Shown in pieces: positions 21,980 to 32,673 of a stretch of 64,000 nt of DNA. Origin of the DNA: an uncultured Myxococcales bacterium (GTDB lineage: Bacteria; Myxococcota_A; UBA9042; DTJE01). A model generated the notes under the pieces. That model saw nothing but the letters and a program-made list of their open reading frames with translations. It did no database searches and was not told the DNA's origin. Numbering within the stretch: the first letter of the stretch is position 1; each line of letters starts with the position of its first letter. The stretch is from NCBI GenBank assembly GCA_903857665.1, contig CAIOFV010000129.1, positions 23,042 through 87,041 of the forward strand, in the 5' to 3' direction. Made by a program: the position numbers and the translations under genes.

Positions 21980-22747
21980 TCACTGGCAGGTCGCGTCCAC
22001 GGCGCAGTAGGTCCCGGAGGCGCAGTCCGCATCGCCCAGGCATCCTTCGCGGCACTGGCCGTCACCCGCGCAGTGCTGGCCGTACAGGCAGTCGGCGGAA
22101 ACCGAGCATCGCAGAAGCGTCCAGCATCCACCGTCCGCTCCGCAGTAGCCGTTCGCCGGACAATCGGTGTCCGCCTGGCAGAAGTTGTACGCCACGCACT
22201 GGCCCGCGGCGCAGTAGTCGCCGACCGGGCAGTCGGCCGACACGGCGCAGGTCGGCAGGTAGAAGCACCGGCGATCCGTCGCGCAGAAGTACCCGTCCGC
22301 GCAGTCGTGCGCGCCCAGGCACTCGGTCGGCACCCAGCACATCCCGTCGGTGCCGCAGTAGGAACCCAGGGCACAGTCGGTGTCTTGCAGGCATCCCGCG
22401 ATCGCGGTGCCCACGCAGGCGCCGGTGGCGTCGCAGACGTATCCCTGCCCGCAGTCCGAATCGCGGTAGCACTCCCGCGTGGTGGCAACCGCGTAGCACG
22501 CGCCGTCCAGCCCGCAGGCGTAACCGGCCGCGCACTCGGAATCGGAGGAGCAGCCGCCCGGGTACAGGCAGATCCCGTTCACCCGGTCGCAGACCATGGT
22601 GCCGGGGCAGTCGTAGTCGCTGCCGCACGAAACGTATCGCGACCCGGGCCCCGGGCCCGGGTTGTCGATCGGGATGCATCCTCCGAAGGCCACGGCCGAA
22701 GCCACCAGCACGCAGGCCAGGATCGGGTTTCGCAGGGGGGTGTCCAT
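21980..22747 (-). CDS. cysteine-repeat lipoprotein, nine four-Cys units
   Basis: The 255-aa lipoprotein (lipobox FGGC) has a mature part made almost wholly of nine tandem units of the form C-x3-D-x-DC-x2-G-x2-C-x4-G-x-C (for example CYRDSDCGQGYVCDATGAC, CLQDTDCALGSYCGTDGMC). With four Cys each, disulfide-bonded mini-domains are likely. This matches secreted Cys-repeat proteins common in Myxococcota. No catalytic motif is visible; a surface-structure or metal-binding role is possible. The ATG at 22747 has GAGGAGG about 6 nt upstream. It follows a larger protein of the same repeat type, probably in one transcript. Confidence 0.85.
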   Translation of the reverse strand: MDTPLRNPILACVLVASAVAFGGCIPIDNPGPGPGSRYVSCGSDYDCPGTMVCDRVNGICLYPGGCSSDSECAAGYACGLDGACYAVATTRECYRDSDCGQGYVCDATGACVGTAIAGCLQDTDCALGSYCGTDGMCWVPTECLGAHDCADGYFCATDRRCFYLPTCAVSADCPVGDYCAAGQCVAYNFCQADTDCPANGYCGADGGCWTLLRCSVSADCLYGQHCAGDGQCREGCLGDADCASGTYCAVDATCQ

Positions 22748-22834
22748 CGGTTCCTCCTCGATGTTCCGGGCCTTTCGACGACGTTGCTGGCCGGGTATTC
22801 GTGGCATTGCGAATCGACGCGCTTGACGGGTTGA

Positions 22835-25099
22835 TCAGTCGAGGCCGTAGGGCCGGCAGTAGTACGTACCGATGCACTTGACGCCGCTGGCCGGGTCGCA
22901 CTTGGTGATTTCGCAGTACTGGCTGGCATCGCAGTCGGCGTTGGTCAAGCAGGCGTTCATGCACTGGTACTCCACCGCGCAGGGCAGCATGCAGGGCGGG
23001 GTCGCTGTCGTGCAGGCCGGGCACACCGCGATCGCGCGGCACGCCTGGTTCGACGCGCAGTCGCTGTCGACCGAGCACTGGGCCGGCGTCGGCACCGTGC
23101 AGGTCCCCGGCGCGTCGGCCAGCAGGCACATCGCGCCCGCCGGGCACTTGCGCGCGCCCTTGCAGGTACCACCGTTCGCGCAGTCGGCGTCGGTCCAGCA
23201 CAGGCCGTCCTGCAGCATGCAGACGCCGGTGCCGCACGGGGGCATCGTGGAATCGCAGAAGGCGCTGGGCGGGCAGCAGGCCTGGCCGGCCGAGCCACCG
23301 GCCGTGTAGTCGATCTGGCAGGTTTCGTACGATGCGCAGTCCGTGTCGCTGTAGCACTGGGCCTTGCAGCCCTCGTCCACCTGGCCGTTGCAGTTGTTGT
23401 CGATCCCGTCACAGATTTCGATCGCGCCGGGGTGCACCGCCGGGTTCGCATCGTCGCAATCGTCGGTCGCGCAGTACCCGTCGCCGTCCTTGTCGATACA
23501 GGCAACCGGCCCGCACCAGCCGTTCGCCGCCGGCATGCACATCGGGCAGGTGCAGGTCGGGTCGCTGGCCGCGCAGTCGCAGGGGAGGCAGCCGCCGGTC
23601 CACAGGCAGGCCTCGCCGGCCGGGCAGTCCGCGTCGGTCTGGCACGGGTACGGTTCCGTCGCGGTGCACTTGCCCGCCTGGGCCGCCGCGAAGCACTCGG
23701 CGTTCGGCGGGCAGGTGATGGCGCCCACGCACGTCTGGCCGGAAGCGCAGTCGGCGTCGGTCCAGCAGTAGCCGGACTTCAGCGCGCATTCACCGGACGG
23801 GCAGGACGGGATGTCCGAGGTGCAGCGCGCGTTGTACGGGCAGCAGGACAGGTTGCCCGCCGAGTCGTAGACGGGGCCCGCGTACGTACAGGTTTCCCAC
23901 GTCGCGCAGTCGGCGTCGGACAGGCAGGTCACCGGGACGACCTTGGGCTGGCAGGACCCGGTGCACACGCAGTTGGTGGTCGGATCGGCGCCGCAGTTGA
24001 CGTCTGTCGGGCAGGCGTCGATGTTGCAGTACTGGCCCACCGCGCACTCGGCGTCGGAGGTGCAGAACTCGACCGGCTTCAGCACGCACTGGCCCTTCAT
24101 CTGGCAGGCCACCTTGCACGGCGGGGTCGCGTACACGCAGTCCGGGCACACGGTGGTCTGCTGGCAGGCGTAACCGGCCTTGCAGTCGGAGTCGGTGGTG
24201 CAGTCGGTGGGCACGACGTCGGGAACGCACGTCCCGTAGCACATCTGGCTGATGTGGTTCGGGTCCATGCCGCAGACGCCGTCGGACACCGAGCAGTGCG
24301 TGCCTGCCTTGCAGTCGGAGTCGGTATTGCAGCCCGTGGCGTCCGCCACGCACTTCCCGGTGCAGAGCGTGCACGTCGGGCAGTCCGCCGGGTACACGCA
24401 CTCCCCGCCGATGTCACTGACGCAGCGAGCCCCGGCCTTGCAGTCCTCCGGCCCATGGCAGACGGTCGGGTCCACCGGCTTCACGCACACGCCGTTGGTG
24501 CAGACGTAGCCGGCCCCGCAAGTCGCGTCGGCGCTGCATGCCAGGCCGCCCATGCACTCCTCGAACTTCGCGGTCGCCTGCCAGCCACAGGCCCCGTTGG
24601 CGCCGAAGTTGCCGCAGGTGCTGTACTGGAGGCACTGGTACCAGTCGGCCCACAGGCACGGCGACGCCAATTCCTGGCCCTCGGGGACGCACAGTTCACC
24701 CGAGCAGCCGCCCACCACGCAGGTGTCGGTGACGACCGGGGTCGCGCAGTGGCCCTTCAACACGCAAGGCGCCGCACAGGCCGGCGTGGCCGTCGTGCAC
24801 GCGGGGCACTCGGATACGAACGTGCAGACCTCGCCCTTCGCGCACTGGCTGTCGTCGGTACAATCCACTGCGGGGAGGGTACACTGCCACTTGCAGGCGC
24901 CCGAATCGCACGACCAGTCGCCCAGGCACATCACGTGCGGCAGGCCGTTGCAGTCCGTCGCCGCGGCGCACTGCGGGCCGGTCGTGACGGGCGTATCGAT
25001 CGGGCCGCAGCCCCCCTTGTCGGCGCCCATCAACACCACAGCCATCAGCAGCACGCTGGCAACCGCGGGAACCCGGGTCCATCGCATGGCAGTCTTCAT
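22835..25099 (-). CDS. large cysteine-repeat secreted protein with MopE-like motif
   Basis: The 754-aa exported protein has an N-terminal signal (VASVLLMAVVLMGADKGGCG) and possible lipidation at the Cys. More than a dozen four- to eight-Cys units follow (CTTDSDCKAGYACQQTTVC, CQTDADCPAGEACLWTGGC). Inside them lies a MopE-like metal-binding motif, DGDGYCATDDCDDANPAV, followed by CDGIDNNCNGQVDEGC. In MopE-type proteins this motif is associated with calcium/copper-binding surface proteins. The start ATG has GGGAGGAAGG upstream. It shares repeat architecture with the neighbouring 255-aa lipoprotein, so the pair looks like a duplicated secretome locus. Confidence 0.85.
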   Translation of the reverse strand: MKTAMRWTRVPAVASVLLMAVVLMGADKGGCGPIDTPVTTGPQCAAATDCNGLPHVMCLGDWSCDSGACKWQCTLPAVDCTDDSQCAKGEVCTFVSECPACTTATPACAAPCVLKGHCATPVVTDTCVVGGCSGELCVPEGQELASPCLWADWYQCLQYSTCGNFGANGACGWQATAKFEECMGGLACSADATCGAGYVCTNGVCVKPVDPTVCHGPEDCKAGARCVSDIGGECVYPADCPTCTLCTGKCVADATGCNTDSDCKAGTHCSVSDGVCGMDPNHISQMCYGTCVPDVVPTDCTTDSDCKAGYACQQTTVCPDCVYATPPCKVACQMKGQCVLKPVEFCTSDAECAVGQYCNIDACPTDVNCGADPTTNCVCTGSCQPKVVPVTCLSDADCATWETCTYAGPVYDSAGNLSCCPYNARCTSDIPSCPSGECALKSGYCWTDADCASGQTCVGAITCPPNAECFAAAQAGKCTATEPYPCQTDADCPAGEACLWTGGCLPCDCAASDPTCTCPMCMPAANGWCGPVACIDKDGDGYCATDDCDDANPAVHPGAIEICDGIDNNCNGQVDEGCKAQCYSDTDCASYETCQIDYTAGGSAGQACCPPSAFCDSTMPPCGTGVCMLQDGLCWTDADCANGGTCKGARKCPAGAMCLLADAPGTCTVPTPAQCSVDSDCASNQACRAIAVCPACTTATPPCMLPCAVEYQCMNACLTNADCDASQYCEITKCDPASGVKCIGTYYCRPYGLD

Positions 25100-25298
25100 G
25101 TTCCTTCCTCCCCTGAACGCCTAGAGTCTACCCTCCGGCGCGCCTCCCTGCAACGCGTCCGGCGTGTCTCGAAGGAGGAAGGATGCAGGGACCATGCCAC
25201 ACAGACCCTGCTGACTTTTCGGACGGTTACGAGATCCGCCCCCCCGGTTTCCCCACGCTTCCGTGATCCCGCTGTCAGGGTGATGCGGTCCCGCGACG

Positions 25299-26645
25299 TC
25301 ACCGCGCCGAGGAGGCATGCCCGGTCCTGCCGCCCTGCCCGCCGGAAAAAACCAGGCCCAGGCGCACGCCGGCCAGGACCGTGTCGGACGCCCGGTAGCG
25401 GGACGACGCTGCGCCGGTCGCCTCGACCTCCAGGTCGCGGGCGTAGGCGCCGAACACGGCGATGGTGCGCCAGACCTTCACGTCCACCGACACGGCGCCG
25501 ACCCGACGTGCCGGGCGGGCGAGGTCGGCGGAGGTCGAAAAGCCGCGGGCCGTGACGGTCCCGGTCAGGCGGGCCCACTCCGGCACGATCACGGTGAGGT
25601 CGGATCGGATCGAGCGGAACTCGGGCCGCCGGTCCCAGTCGATCGACGCGCCCAGCGAGGCGTACGGCCGGAATTCCAGCACCACGCCCGCCATCCCGCC
25701 CATCCGGGAGTTCGTCAAAGCATCCCGGGCACGCACCTTGGGCGCGCCGTTGAAGTCCAGCCGGTCGGCCATGTAGAGGCTGTCGAACCAGGACGCGACG
25801 TAGCGGGGCCCCAGCCATCGCCACTCGCCCTGGAGGGCGATGCGGACGTCCTTGTGGGGGGCGAAGTCCAGCGCGATCCCCGCGTGGGCGCCGTCCGACG
25901 AACCCAGCCTGGACCACGCGCCGTAGGGGACCACCTCGACCACGCGGCTGCGGTACACCGGCCATCGCAGGTCCACGCCGCCCGCCATCACGCTGCCGGT
26001 CTTCGAGATCGGCAGGCCATGGCGGTCGGGGGCCCCGGGGATCGGGTCCGTGGGGGCGGCGGCGTCGGCGACCAGCGACAGGCCGATTTCCAGGCGGGCG
26101 AACGCGCTGCCCGCAGGGGCGCCCCGGTCGGCGGCCCAGAAGAAGGGCCGCACGTGCACGCGGCCACCCGCGACCTGGGGGTCCAGGATCGAATCCATGA
26201 ACAGGACGCCGCCGGCCGGCTTGAAGTCCATCGCCAGCACCAGCCCGGTGCGCCAGTGGTCGGGATCGACCGTCGATGCGTACCGGGACACGAGGTTGCC
26301 CACGCCCAGGGACAGCGACGAAATCGACGCCAGGCGCACGTGGACGGGGTCGGCGCGCTCGCCCCAGGCCAGTTCGCCCAGGATGCGCCCGTAGTCCGTC
26401 CGCTCGTCCCAGTCGCGGTGCCGCAGGCCGTGGCGGTCGAAGCGCATCGGGGCCAGCAGGGCGGCGCGGAACGCGGAGGCGGTTGCCAGGAATCCCGCGT
26501 CGAATCCCCAGGTTTCGTCCCGGTGGATCAGGCCGCCCAGACCGGACGCGAACAGTTCGATCGACCACGGTGTCGCGGCACGGGTCGTGGCGGGGACGGC
26601 GATGGCGAACGCAGCAAGAACCACGACCATTGCACGCCGCGCCAT
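25299..26645 (-). CDS. predicted outer-membrane beta-barrel protein, 448 aa
   Basis: A signal peptide (MVVVLAAFAIAVPATTRA) precedes about 425 residues of alternating amphipathic strands rich in Trp, Tyr and Gly (VVEVVPYGAWSRLG, DVRIALQGEWRWLGPRY, VVLEFRPYASLGASIDWD). A final barrel strand TVLAGVRLGLVF is followed by a short polar tail. The function is unknown. On the coding strand TAGAAT ends 6 nt before the ATG, with no clear Shine-Dalgarno, so it may be leaderless. Confidence 0.75.
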   Translation of the reverse strand: MARRAMVVVLAAFAIAVPATTRAATPWSIELFASGLGGLIHRDETWGFDAGFLATASAFRAALLAPMRFDRHGLRHRDWDERTDYGRILGELAWGERADPVHVRLASISSLSLGVGNLVSRYASTVDPDHWRTGLVLAMDFKPAGGVLFMDSILDPQVAGGRVHVRPFFWAADRGAPAGSAFARLEIGLSLVADAAAPTDPIPGAPDRHGLPISKTGSVMAGGVDLRWPVYRSRVVEVVPYGAWSRLGSSDGAHAGIALDFAPHKDVRIALQGEWRWLGPRYVASWFDSLYMADRLDFNGAPKVRARDALTNSRMGGMAGVVLEFRPYASLGASIDWDRRPEFRSIRSDLTVIVPEWARLTGTVTARGFSTSADLARPARRVGAVSVDVKVWRTIAVFGAYARDLEVEATGAASSRYRASDTVLAGVRLGLVFSGGQGGRTGHASSAR

Positions 26646-26651
26646 TCCGGC

Positions 26652-26657
26652 ATTCTA
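26652..26657 (-). promoter_or_regulatory. -10-like box 6 nt from the barrel-protein ATG
   Basis: TAGAAT on the minus strand lies 6 nt before the start codon at 26645, spacing that would give a leaderless mRNA. No convincing -35 was found. Confidence 0.35.
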
Positions 26658-26730
26658 GCACCCGGGTTTCGCGGGCCTGAAACGGACGACAGGGCGGGCG
26701 GTCGCGGGGTCGGACCGCGGGTCGGCGGCG

Positions 26731-27246
26731 CTACTTGAACTCGCCCCCCTGGCGGGCGACGGACAGGCTGCCCAGGGACAGGAGGTCTTCCTTGCCGTTC
26801 AGTTCTTCCTTTCGGGTGTAGGCAGGCGCCCGGTGCACGCCCGAGTCCAGGCGGATGGCGTCGCAGGGACAGGCCTCCTCGCACATGCCGCAGAACACGC
26901 ACTTGATGAAGTCCACCTCGAAGGTCACCGGGAACTTCTCGTTTTCGTCGTCCCGCTGCCCGGCCACGATGCTGATGCAGTCCGCGGGGCAGGCCGTCGA
27001 GCACATGAAGCACGCGACGCAGCGCACCGAGCCGTCCTCGCGGCGCATCAGCCGGTGCTTGCCCCGGAAGCGCGGCGGGTACGCCCGCTTCACCTCGGGG
27101 TACTGCGACGTGACGATCCCCTTCTGCGTCAGCAGGTTCACGAAGAAATGCCGCCCGCTGACCTTCATGCCCTTCCACAGCTCGGGCAGCCAGGACTGGA
27201 CGACCAGGTCGGCCGGGGGCCGTTCCACCACCTTGACCTTGACCAT
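26731..27246 (-). CDS. nuoI: NADH-quinone oxidoreductase subunit I
   Basis: NuoI (171 aa) is the hydrophilic connecting-arm subunit of Complex I that carries clusters N6a and N6b and passes electrons towards NuoB. Two complete [4Fe-4S] motifs are visible: CVACFMCSTACP (about 76-87) and CVFCGMCEEACP (about 116-127). The N-terminal PPRFRGKHRL segment is family-typical. It is the last gene of the nuoACDGHI run, 16 bp after nuoH, with GGGAGGG upstream of its ATG. The following genes are unrelated, so nuoJ-N are not encoded here. Confidence 0.96.
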   Translation of the reverse strand: MVKVKVVERPPADLVVQSWLPELWKGMKVSGRHFFVNLLTQKGIVTSQYPEVKRAYPPRFRGKHRLMRREDGSVRCVACFMCSTACPADCISIVAGQRDDENEKFPVTFEVDFIKCVFCGMCEEACPCDAIRLDSGVHRAPAYTRKEELNGKEDLLSLGSLSVARQGGEFK

Positions 27247-27262
27247 TCGGGTCCCTCCCCCG

Positions 27263-28297
27263 TCACACCACCAGGGCCAGCACCACCGCGGTCGCCAGGA
27301 TGTTCGCCAGGCTCAGCGGCAGCAGCACCTTCCAGCCCAGCGACATCACCTGGTCGTACCGGAAGCGCGGCACCGTCCACCGGATCAGCATCTGGAACCA
27401 GCACAGGAACAGCACCTTGAACGCGAAGAAGGCCACCTGGGCCACCGTGATCCAGCCACCGGCGGTGCCGGTCGGGTCCAGCCACGGGATCTGCCAGCCG
27501 CCGAAGAACAGCGTCGCCGCGATGCAGGCGATCACGATGACCTCGAGGAACTCGGACAGCATGAAGGTCGCGAAGCCCATCGCCGAGTACTCGACGAAGT
27601 AGCCGATGATTTCCGATTCGCCCTCGGGAAGGTCGAACGGCGCCCGCTTGTTTTCCGCCATCGCCGCCACCAGGAACAGCACGAAGCCCAGCGGCTGCAC
27701 GACGATGCCCCACATCGGGAGCCAGCCCCACAGCAGGTGGCCTTGCGCCCCGACGATGGCCGTCAGGCTGACCGAGCCGAACACCGCGAAGATGCCCACG
27801 ACGTTGAGGCCCATCGAGACCTCGTACGACACCATCTGGGCCGCGCCGCGCAGGGCGCCGAGCATCGCGAAGTTGCTGGCCGACGCCCACCCGCCGAGCG
27901 TCACGCCGTAGATGCCGAAGCCCATGATGGCGAACACGAACAGCATGCCCGAGTCGAGGTTCGAAATGACCAGGTCGCCCGGCCCGAAGGGAACGACCGC
28001 GAACGCACACAGCGTGGGCACCAGCGCGAAGGCCGGGGCCAGGAAGAACAGCGTCTTGCTGGCGCCGGCCGGGACGAACTCTTCCTTGGTGAAGGACTTG
28101 ATCATGTCGGCGATGGGATGGAACAGGCCGAAGGCTCGGAACCCAAGGATTTCCGCGCGGTTGGGGCCGATCCGGTCCTGGATGATGGACGACATCTTGC
28201 GTTCCACCCAGGTCAGGATCGCGGCCAGGATGACGCAGAAGACCAGGATGAATCCCAGGATCTTCGCAAGCGTCAGGAGGACGAACGTCAGGGTCAT
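27263..28297 (-). CDS. nuoH: NADH-quinone oxidoreductase subunit H
   Basis: NuoH (344 aa) is the eight-helix membrane subunit at the quinone-binding junction. Diagnostic motifs include WVERKMSSIIQDRIGPNRA near the N-terminus, the loop AENKRAPFDLPEGESEIIGYFVEYS, and RWTVPRFRYDQ near the C-terminus. It starts at ATG 28297, overlapping the nuoG stop as ATGA, so it is coupled to nuoG. The track ORF extends upstream only as read-through. Confidence 0.96.
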   Translation of the reverse strand: MTLTFVLLTLAKILGFILVFCVILAAILTWVERKMSSIIQDRIGPNRAEILGFRAFGLFHPIADMIKSFTKEEFVPAGASKTLFFLAPAFALVPTLCAFAVVPFGPGDLVISNLDSGMLFVFAIMGFGIYGVTLGGWASASNFAMLGALRGAAQMVSYEVSMGLNVVGIFAVFGSVSLTAIVGAQGHLLWGWLPMWGIVVQPLGFVLFLVAAMAENKRAPFDLPEGESEIIGYFVEYSAMGFATFMLSEFLEVIVIACIAATLFFGGWQIPWLDPTGTAGGWITVAQVAFFAFKVLFLCWFQMLIRWTVPRFRYDQVMSLGWKVLLPLSLANILATAVVLALVV

Positions 28298-29760
28298 GGA
28301 TTCCCCCCGATAGCACGATCCCGGGCCGCCAGCGGCGTCCCCAGCCGATCGGCCAGGTCCGACGCCCACACCTCGAAGCCCTTCGCGTCGCCCACCGGTT
28401 CGACGGCCCGCCGAACACGCTGGGTGACACCGGACTCGTTGACCCAGGTCCCGTCGGCCTCGTAGGGCGAGGTCGTCGGGAACACGAACCGCGCCGCCGC
28501 CGTCAGCGGGCCCTCCAGCGCGGCCAGCACGATCGACAACGGGACCGCCGCCAGCGCGCCGGCCAGCGCCTCGGCCTTCGCCTGCTCCGCGCCGCACACG
28601 ATCAGCGCGCCCAGCGACGGCGCCTGGGAAAGGACCGCGTCCAACGCCACCGGGGTGACGCCCAGGTCCGCCAGCACCTTCGCCACGCCGTTGCGATTGG
28701 GGTTCTTGTCGGCCCGGACCAGGATGTCATCCTGGATCCCCGGCGCCGCACCACCCACCGCGAACGTCGCACCCGGCGCCGCCGACCGCACCGCGGCCAC
28801 GACCGCCCCGACGTCCTCGCAGGTCATCCAGGGAGTCAGCACCACCACGACGCCGCGGGCATCCGCGCCCGGCAGCGCCTCGGCCACGTCGCGCACGCCC
28901 TTCGCGTAGTCCGCCGCCGCGCCGCCGATCCGCACCGCAGACACCCGCCCCGTTTCGAACCGATGGTAGGCCAGCCGGCCCGCGTCGCAGGCCCAGTACT
29001 GGTTCACGTCCGGGTTGTGCCGCGGCACCAGGCGCTGCACCGCGTTCCGGTACACGTCCGCGCGGATTCCGCAGCCGCGGCTGCACTCGCCGCACACCGT
29101 CTGGATGCCGTGCGTCAGCCAGGCGCGGCACTTGAACCGGAAGTCCCGCGTGGTCAGCGCGCCCACGGGACAGACGTCCGCGGTGCACATCGAGTACGGG
29201 TGGTCCAACTGCGTCCCGGGGAACACGTCGATGTACGCCCGCTCGCCGCGCTGCACCTGGACCAACTGCGGCGCCTTCGCAACCTCCTCGCACACCCGGA
29301 TGCAGCGCGTGCAATTGATGCACCGCTCGGCGTCGTAGATGATCTGCGGCCCCAGCACGCGGGCCTTGTCCTTGTGGTGCTTGTGGAAGGGATGGCGTGA
29401 CGGCTGGTGGTCGTGGGCGAAGTACAGGTCCTGCAGATCGCATTCGCCTGCCTGGTCGCAGATCGGGCAGTCGACCGGGTGGTTCAGCAGGATGTATTCC
29501 AGCACGGCCCGGCGCGCCTCCAGCACGCGCGGCGAGTTGGTGACGACCACGTGCCCGTCCTGGCAGGGGTCCCAGCAGGACGCCACGGGCTTGGGGCTGC
29601 GGTTCGTGTCCACCAGGCACATGCGGCAGTTGCCGGCCACGGGCAGCCCGGGGTGGTAGCAGAAGCGCGGGATGTCGATGCCCAGGCGGTCCGCGGCCTC
29701 GATGATCCGCGTCCCCGGCTCCACCGTGATCTCGCGTCCGTCGATCGTCAGCGTCGGCAT
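28294..29760 (-). CDS. nuoG: NADH-quinone oxidoreductase subunit G (short form)
   Basis: NuoG carries the electron wire between NuoF and the arm. Seen in order: a [2Fe-2S] ferredoxin domain (FCYHPGLPVAGNCRMC...SC), the His-Cys3 cluster (HPVDCPICDQAGEC), two further cluster motifs (CINCTRCIRVC and CTADVCPVGAL) and CGECSRGCGI leading into a shortened molybdopterin-oxidoreductase-like region. At 488 aa it is much shorter than E. coli NuoG (about 900), having lost much of the non-catalytic molybdopterin domain. It follows nuoD by 11 bp with no nuoE or nuoF between them. Confidence 0.93.
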   Translation of the reverse strand: MPTLTIDGREITVEPGTRIIEAADRLGIDIPRFCYHPGLPVAGNCRMCLVDTNRSPKPVASCWDPCQDGHVVVTNSPRVLEARRAVLEYILLNHPVDCPICDQAGECDLQDLYFAHDHQPSRHPFHKHHKDKARVLGPQIIYDAERCINCTRCIRVCEEVAKAPQLVQVQRGERAYIDVFPGTQLDHPYSMCTADVCPVGALTTRDFRFKCRAWLTHGIQTVCGECSRGCGIRADVYRNAVQRLVPRHNPDVNQYWACDAGRLAYHRFETGRVSAVRIGGAAADYAKGVRDVAEALPGADARGVVVVLTPWMTCEDVGAVVAAVRSAAPGATFAVGGAAPGIQDDILVRADKNPNRNGVAKVLADLGVTPVALDAVLSQAPSLGALIVCGAEQAKAEALAGALAAVPLSIVLAALEGPLTAAARFVFPTTSPYEADGTWVNESGVTQRVRRAVEPVGDAKGFEVWASDLADRLGTPLAARDRAIGGNP

Positions 29761-29771
29761 TCGAACCTCGT

Positions 29772-30979
<1,208 letters not shown>

Positions 30980-30983
<4 letters not shown>

Positions 30984-31582
30984 GGGGCCCTCCCGGTGTC
31001 GTCACGCCCGGGGATCGGGTCGGCTTCGATGCCAGGCATGTCCAGAAGGGGCTGGTGGCCGCGGCGCGGGTAGTCCTTGCGCAGCGGGTGCCCGACGAAT
31101 TCCGGATAGTTGAGGATCCGGCGAAGGTTCGGGTGGCCCTCGAAACGGATCCCGAACATGTCGAAGACCTCGCGCTCGAACCAGTCCAGGCCCTTGAACA
31201 CGCCGGTCGCCGACGGCACCACGCAGTCGTCTTCGCGGACGCGGACCTTCAGCCGCACCAGGGCGCCGTCGGCCATCCGGCGCAGGTGGTACACGACCTC
31301 GAACCGGTGGTCCTCCACCTTGCCCAGCGCCGGCACCGTCTGCGTGTGGTACATCGGGTGCAGCGGCGGCGTGCGGGATTCGGGCTTGCCGGGCGCCATC
31401 GCGATCAGGTCCACCGCCGTCACGTCCAGCGGCAGCGTGAAGCCCAGGCCGTCCCTCAGGAAGGCCAGCACCGGGACGATGCCTTCCCGGCGCAGCACGA
31501 CGGTGTCGTCGCCCTGGGCGGACGCGGCGTCGATGACGTGCTCCGGGAAGCGTTCCCGGACGCGGACGAGCGTGTCACCCAT
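30980..31582 (-). CDS. nuoC: NADH-quinone oxidoreductase subunit C
   Basis: NuoC (200 aa) is a peripheral-arm scaffold subunit. The signature [20 protein letters not shown] is the 30-kDa-subunit motif, followed by [14 protein letters not shown]. The start at ATG 31582 gives an 8-bp overlap with the end of nuoA, so no room remains for nuoB in its usual place between nuoA and nuoC. Confidence 0.96.
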
Positions 31583-31991
31583 GGTCCCTCCTCGGGGCGG
31601 GGGCGTCGAAGGCCCAGTCCAGGGCGCCCTTGCCCCAGACGTACCAGAGGCCGACCGCCAGGATGCCCAGGAACACGAAGATTTCGGCCAGCGCGATCGC
31701 CCCGAAGGTCGGCGACGCCAGGAGTTCCCGGTAGTTGACGGCCCACGGGAACAGGAACACCGTTTCGATGTCGAACACGACGAAGAAGATCGCAACCGCG
31801 TAGAAGCGCACGTTCAGGCGCTTGCGGGGCGAATCCACCGGGTCCGAGCCGCACTCGAAGGGGCCGTCCTTCGCGACGCTGTGACGCTTGGGGCCCAGCA
31901 GCCGGTTCAGCACCAGGATCGCCATCGCGATGCCCACCGCGAACACGATCGTCATCCCCAGGGCGATGTAGGGCAGGGTCTGCGACTCCAC
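31575..31991 (-). CDS. nuoA: NADH-quinone oxidoreductase subunit A
   Basis: NuoA (138 aa) has three membrane helices and the family motifs [20 protein letters not shown] and [12 protein letters not shown]. It is the first gene of the operon. The start codon is GTG at 31991 with GGAGG 5 nt upstream. Its 3' end overlaps nuoC. A run of six genes (A, C, D, G, H, I) follows in the same direction with little or no intergenic space. Confidence 0.96.
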   Translation of the reverse strand: MESQTLPYIALGMTIVFAVGIAMAILVLNRLLGPKRHSVAKDGPFECGSDPVDSPRKRLNVRFYAVAIFFVVFDIETVFLFPWAVNYRELLASPTFGAIALAEIFVFLGILAVGLWYVWGKGALDWAFDAPAPRRDHG

Positions 31992-32128
31992 GGAGACCTC
32001 CGATGGGACCGGTGCGTCGGCCTACCCGATACGGCCCGAAGGCCTCCGTCGCGGTGTCACGGCGTCCAGGTTCCGACGTTGCAGGAAAATAGCAGAGGAA
32101 CCCTCCGGGATCAATCGGGGGACGAACT

Positions 32129-32539
32129 TCAGAGCGTGTCGCCGTTGAGGGCCTTCTTCGCGGCTTCCTTGATCTTGGCGTCCGGCTCCTCCAGCACCAG
32201 CCGGGCCAGCACCGCTCGGGGGATGGGGCGATCCCGCAGCTTGCGCGCGGCGGCGACGGCCAGCATGCGATACTCCTTGCCGGGGTGGGCCGCCAGCGCC
32301 GCGACGATCCGATCCCGATCCCATTCGGGCAGTCCCAGCAGCCGCTTTTCGGCGCCGGCCCGATCAGGGGGGGTGGCCTGGAGGAAGGCCGTGACGGCTT
32401 CCAGCAACGGCCCGGAGTAGGGCGCTTCCTCCACGACCAGGTCGTCGAGCACCGATTCGTGCCACCAGTACACGCCGTAGCCCGTCGCGGCGCACGCCGC
32501 GAAGAACGCCAGCAGCAGGATCCTTCCACGCAGGGTCAC
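32129..32539 (-). CDS. membrane-anchored helical-repeat protein, 136 aa
   Basis: One N-terminal membrane helix (ILLLAFFAACAATGYGVYWW) is followed by about 110 residues of amphipathic helices (RIVAALAAHPGKEYRMLAVAAARKL, RAVLARLVLEEPDAKIKEAAKKAL) resembling HEAT-type repeats. No enzymatic motif is present. The start is GTG at 32539 with GGGGAGG 5 nt upstream. A TAGGAT -10-like box lies about 72 nt upstream. It is a single gene, divergent from the rhomboid gene. Confidence 0.7.
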   Translation of the reverse strand: MTLRGRILLLAFFAACAATGYGVYWWHESVLDDLVVEEAPYSGPLLEAVTAFLQATPPDRAGAEKRLLGLPEWDRDRIVAALAAHPGKEYRMLAVAAARKLRDRPIPRAVLARLVLEEPDAKIKEAAKKALNGDTL

Positions 32540-32638
32540 GATGCCTCCCCGGGTTGATCCAACGCTTCATCCAAAGTCCGCCCGGGCTGGCCGGCCCGGC
32601 GCGACATGATCCTAGCACACCCCTTCCCCCCACCGCCT

Positions 32639-32666
32639 TGTCCCCGCCCGGGAATTGGTGTACCTC
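32639..32666 (+). promoter_or_regulatory. putative promoter of the rhomboid gene, leaderless spacing
   Basis: TTGTCC (32639-32644), a 16-bp spacer and TACCTC (32661-32666). The -10 ends 7 nt before the ATG at 32674 and no Shine-Dalgarno intervenes, so a leaderless transcript is possible. Confidence 0.35.
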
Positions 32667-32673
32667 CCCATCG

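Noticed and set aside
25121-25318. 65-aa minus-strand ORF between the barrel and Cys-repeat genes
   Set aside because: No Shine-Dalgarno, no motif; most of it lies in intergenic and 3'-end sequence.
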